From the NCBI GenBank assembly GCA_023410675.1, contig JAEYPM010000050.1, positions 1 to 22,030 on the forward strand: DNA of 22,030 nucleotides, given 5' to 3'. Below the pieces are notes generated by a model. The model saw nothing but the letters and a program-made list of their open reading frames with translations. It was not told the origin of the DNA and made no database searches. Positions 20,996 through 22,030 of the stretch are shown piece by piece. Within the stretch, counting starts at the first letter, position 1, and every line of letters starts with the position of its first letter. The translations under genes and the position numbers were made by a program. This DNA comes from Bacillota bacterium. GTDB taxonomy: Bacteria; Bacillota; Clostridia; Lachnospirales; Cellulosilyticaceae.

Positions 20996-22030
20996 CTAGT
21001 GTATGCCTATAATGTGATATAAGCTTTGTCTTAATTGTTGTAACTCAATATAAATACTAGAATGCTCTATGCTTGTCTTTTTAAAAGGCATAAATTCAAA
21101 ATAAATTTTATCCTCACTTAGAGAATACTTCAAAATCTTAAGTTCGCTGAAAATGTCTAGCATTTTTAATAGTTTATATTCTGTCATCTTAAGATGCTCT
21201 AAAGAATGCACCCCTTGATGCATTGTAATAAAGTCCTTAGGATGTCTTTTTAATACCTTATAGGCTTCTCTGCATTCATCAAGATTGGGTATCATCTTAT
21301 CTACTTGCTTTTTATGAGCGTCTAATTCGGCATAAATGCATGAATAAACTTTATGATTCGTATTAAAATCCCAATCGTAGTTTATGGCATTTTCATAAGC
21401 AGTGAGAGGATTAACTAATATTTGAACTTCATTGTCTTTATAACCAATGCTATTATAGCATACTTTAAGGTCAGATGTAATATTTTTAGTAGAATTTTGG
21501 AGTTTTCTAGCGACCTCATACAGTCCTTGTTCTGTAAATACATTGATTACCTTATTGCTTGTATCTTCTAGCTTTTCTTCTTTAAAATATATTTTATTAG
21601 AAGCTAAATTTGGTTTTTCAAGGTAGTCATACAAAGATAAATAATATTTACTTCTTAATACTTCTTGATAAGAAGACTGAATATCTTTGATGCTGAGCTG
21701 CAAGGTTACTTTATTCAAATATTCATTTTTGAGCAGTTCACCAGCAACAACGACCTCCTCACCTACTACAATATAATCTGCTAAGTATCCTTTTCCAAAA
21801 CCAATAGCCTGAAAAGTCTTATCTCCCTGCCCTAAGGTAAGTTTTATATGCTTTTCTTCTTGCCCTAAGGTTTGAAAATCTCTAACTTCTGCCTTAATAC
21901 AAAAAGTCACTTTAGGATTATCTACACCAAAGGGCTCCAAACGTTCAAGTTTTTGATATAAGTCCTCATGAATGTCACTTACTTCTAACACTGAATCAAT
22001 ACTAAGTTTTGGAATCAGCATCTCTTCATC
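20996..22030 (-). CDS. recJ: Single-stranded-DNA-specific exonuclease RecJ, C-terminal part
   Basis: The frame is open through the right window edge, so only the last 344 residues are visible; the catalytic DHH and DHHA1 domains lie outside. The visible part opens with the OB-fold domain that binds DNA (PKLSIDSVLEVSDI, LERLEPFGVDNPKVTF, then KHIKLTL). The long C-terminal extension of about 220 residues is found in Firmicute RecJ. RecJ degrades single-stranded DNA 5' to 3' in recombination and repair. The apparent internal ATG at 22021 is not a start. It precedes apt by 11 nt in the usual operon order. Confidence 0.93.
   Translation of the reverse strand, partial: DEEMLIPKLSIDSVLEVSDIHEDLYQKLERLEPFGVDNPKVTFCIKAEVRDFQTLGQEEKHIKLTLGQGDKTFQAIGFGKGYLADYIVVGEEVVVAGELLKNEYLNKVTLQLSIKDIQSSYQEVLRSKYYLSLYDYLEKPNLASNKIYFKEEKLEDTSNKVINVFTEQGLYEVARKLQNSTKNITSDLKVCYNSIGYKDNEVQILVNPLTAYENAINYDWDFNTNHKVYSCIYAELDAHKKQVDKMIPNLDECREAYKVLKRHPKDFITMHQGVHSLEHLKMTEYKLLKMLDIFSELKILKYSLSEDKIYFEFMPFKKTSIEHSSIYIELQQLRQSLYHIIGIH

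Overview
The window looks like chromosomal DNA of a low-GC, anaerobic, endospore-forming Firmicute in the class Clostridia. Three things support this: AT-rich intergenic DNA with strong AGGAGG-type ribosome binding sites, a single-subunit pyruvate:ferredoxin oxidoreductase, and a spoVA operon plus a DUF3787-type spore protein. A Lachnospirales-like relative is my guess; the exact taxon cannot be read from the window. TGA ends several intact genes (apt, spoVAB, the Lrp gene and a small membrane protein), so the standard stop code applies.

Layout. 1-2800 is a loosely packed, mostly + strand accessory stretch. It holds a secreted-protein gene broken by an in-frame TGA, a VanZ-family membrane protein, a near-perfect parS-like palindrome (1874-1889), a small two-helix membrane protein on the - strand, and an orphan ArsR-family repressor with a clear promoter and palindrome. 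2978-7505 carries a DUF3787 spore protein, the 1175-residue pyruvate:ferredoxin oxidoreductase and a GNAT acetyltransferase. 7545-10126 holds an ArgD-like aminotransferase behind a large inverted repeat, a TraX-family membrane protein, and a divergent PerR-type regulator with a 7-1-7 box in its own promoter. 10261-11912 is an Lrp/AsnC regulator overlapping a class I aminotransferase by 4 nt.

12108-15220 is the spoVA operon (small ORF-AA-AB-AC-AD-AE), which encodes the channel and binding proteins for Ca-dipicolinate movement in spores. 15323-22030 is a housekeeping block on the - strand in the order recJ (cut by the window end), apt, relA/spoT, dtd, a metallo-beta-lactamase-fold hydrolase, hemZ. 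Strong intrinsic terminators follow apt, dtd and hemZ, so the block is several transcription units.

How the parts relate. Most genes lie on the - strand. If transcription here is co-oriented with replication, as is common in Firmicutes, the fork moves leftward (inference). I see no phage, IS element, CRISPR array, tRNA or rRNA. The observations most worth checking are mainly cis-acting DNA or RNA: the parS-like site, two abutting consensus DnaA boxes before the hydrolase-hemZ pair, a structured RNA between apt and relA, the 17-bp-arm palindrome over the ArgD-like promoter, and a perfect 19-bp hairpin inside traX. I do not see a convincing new multi-gene system.
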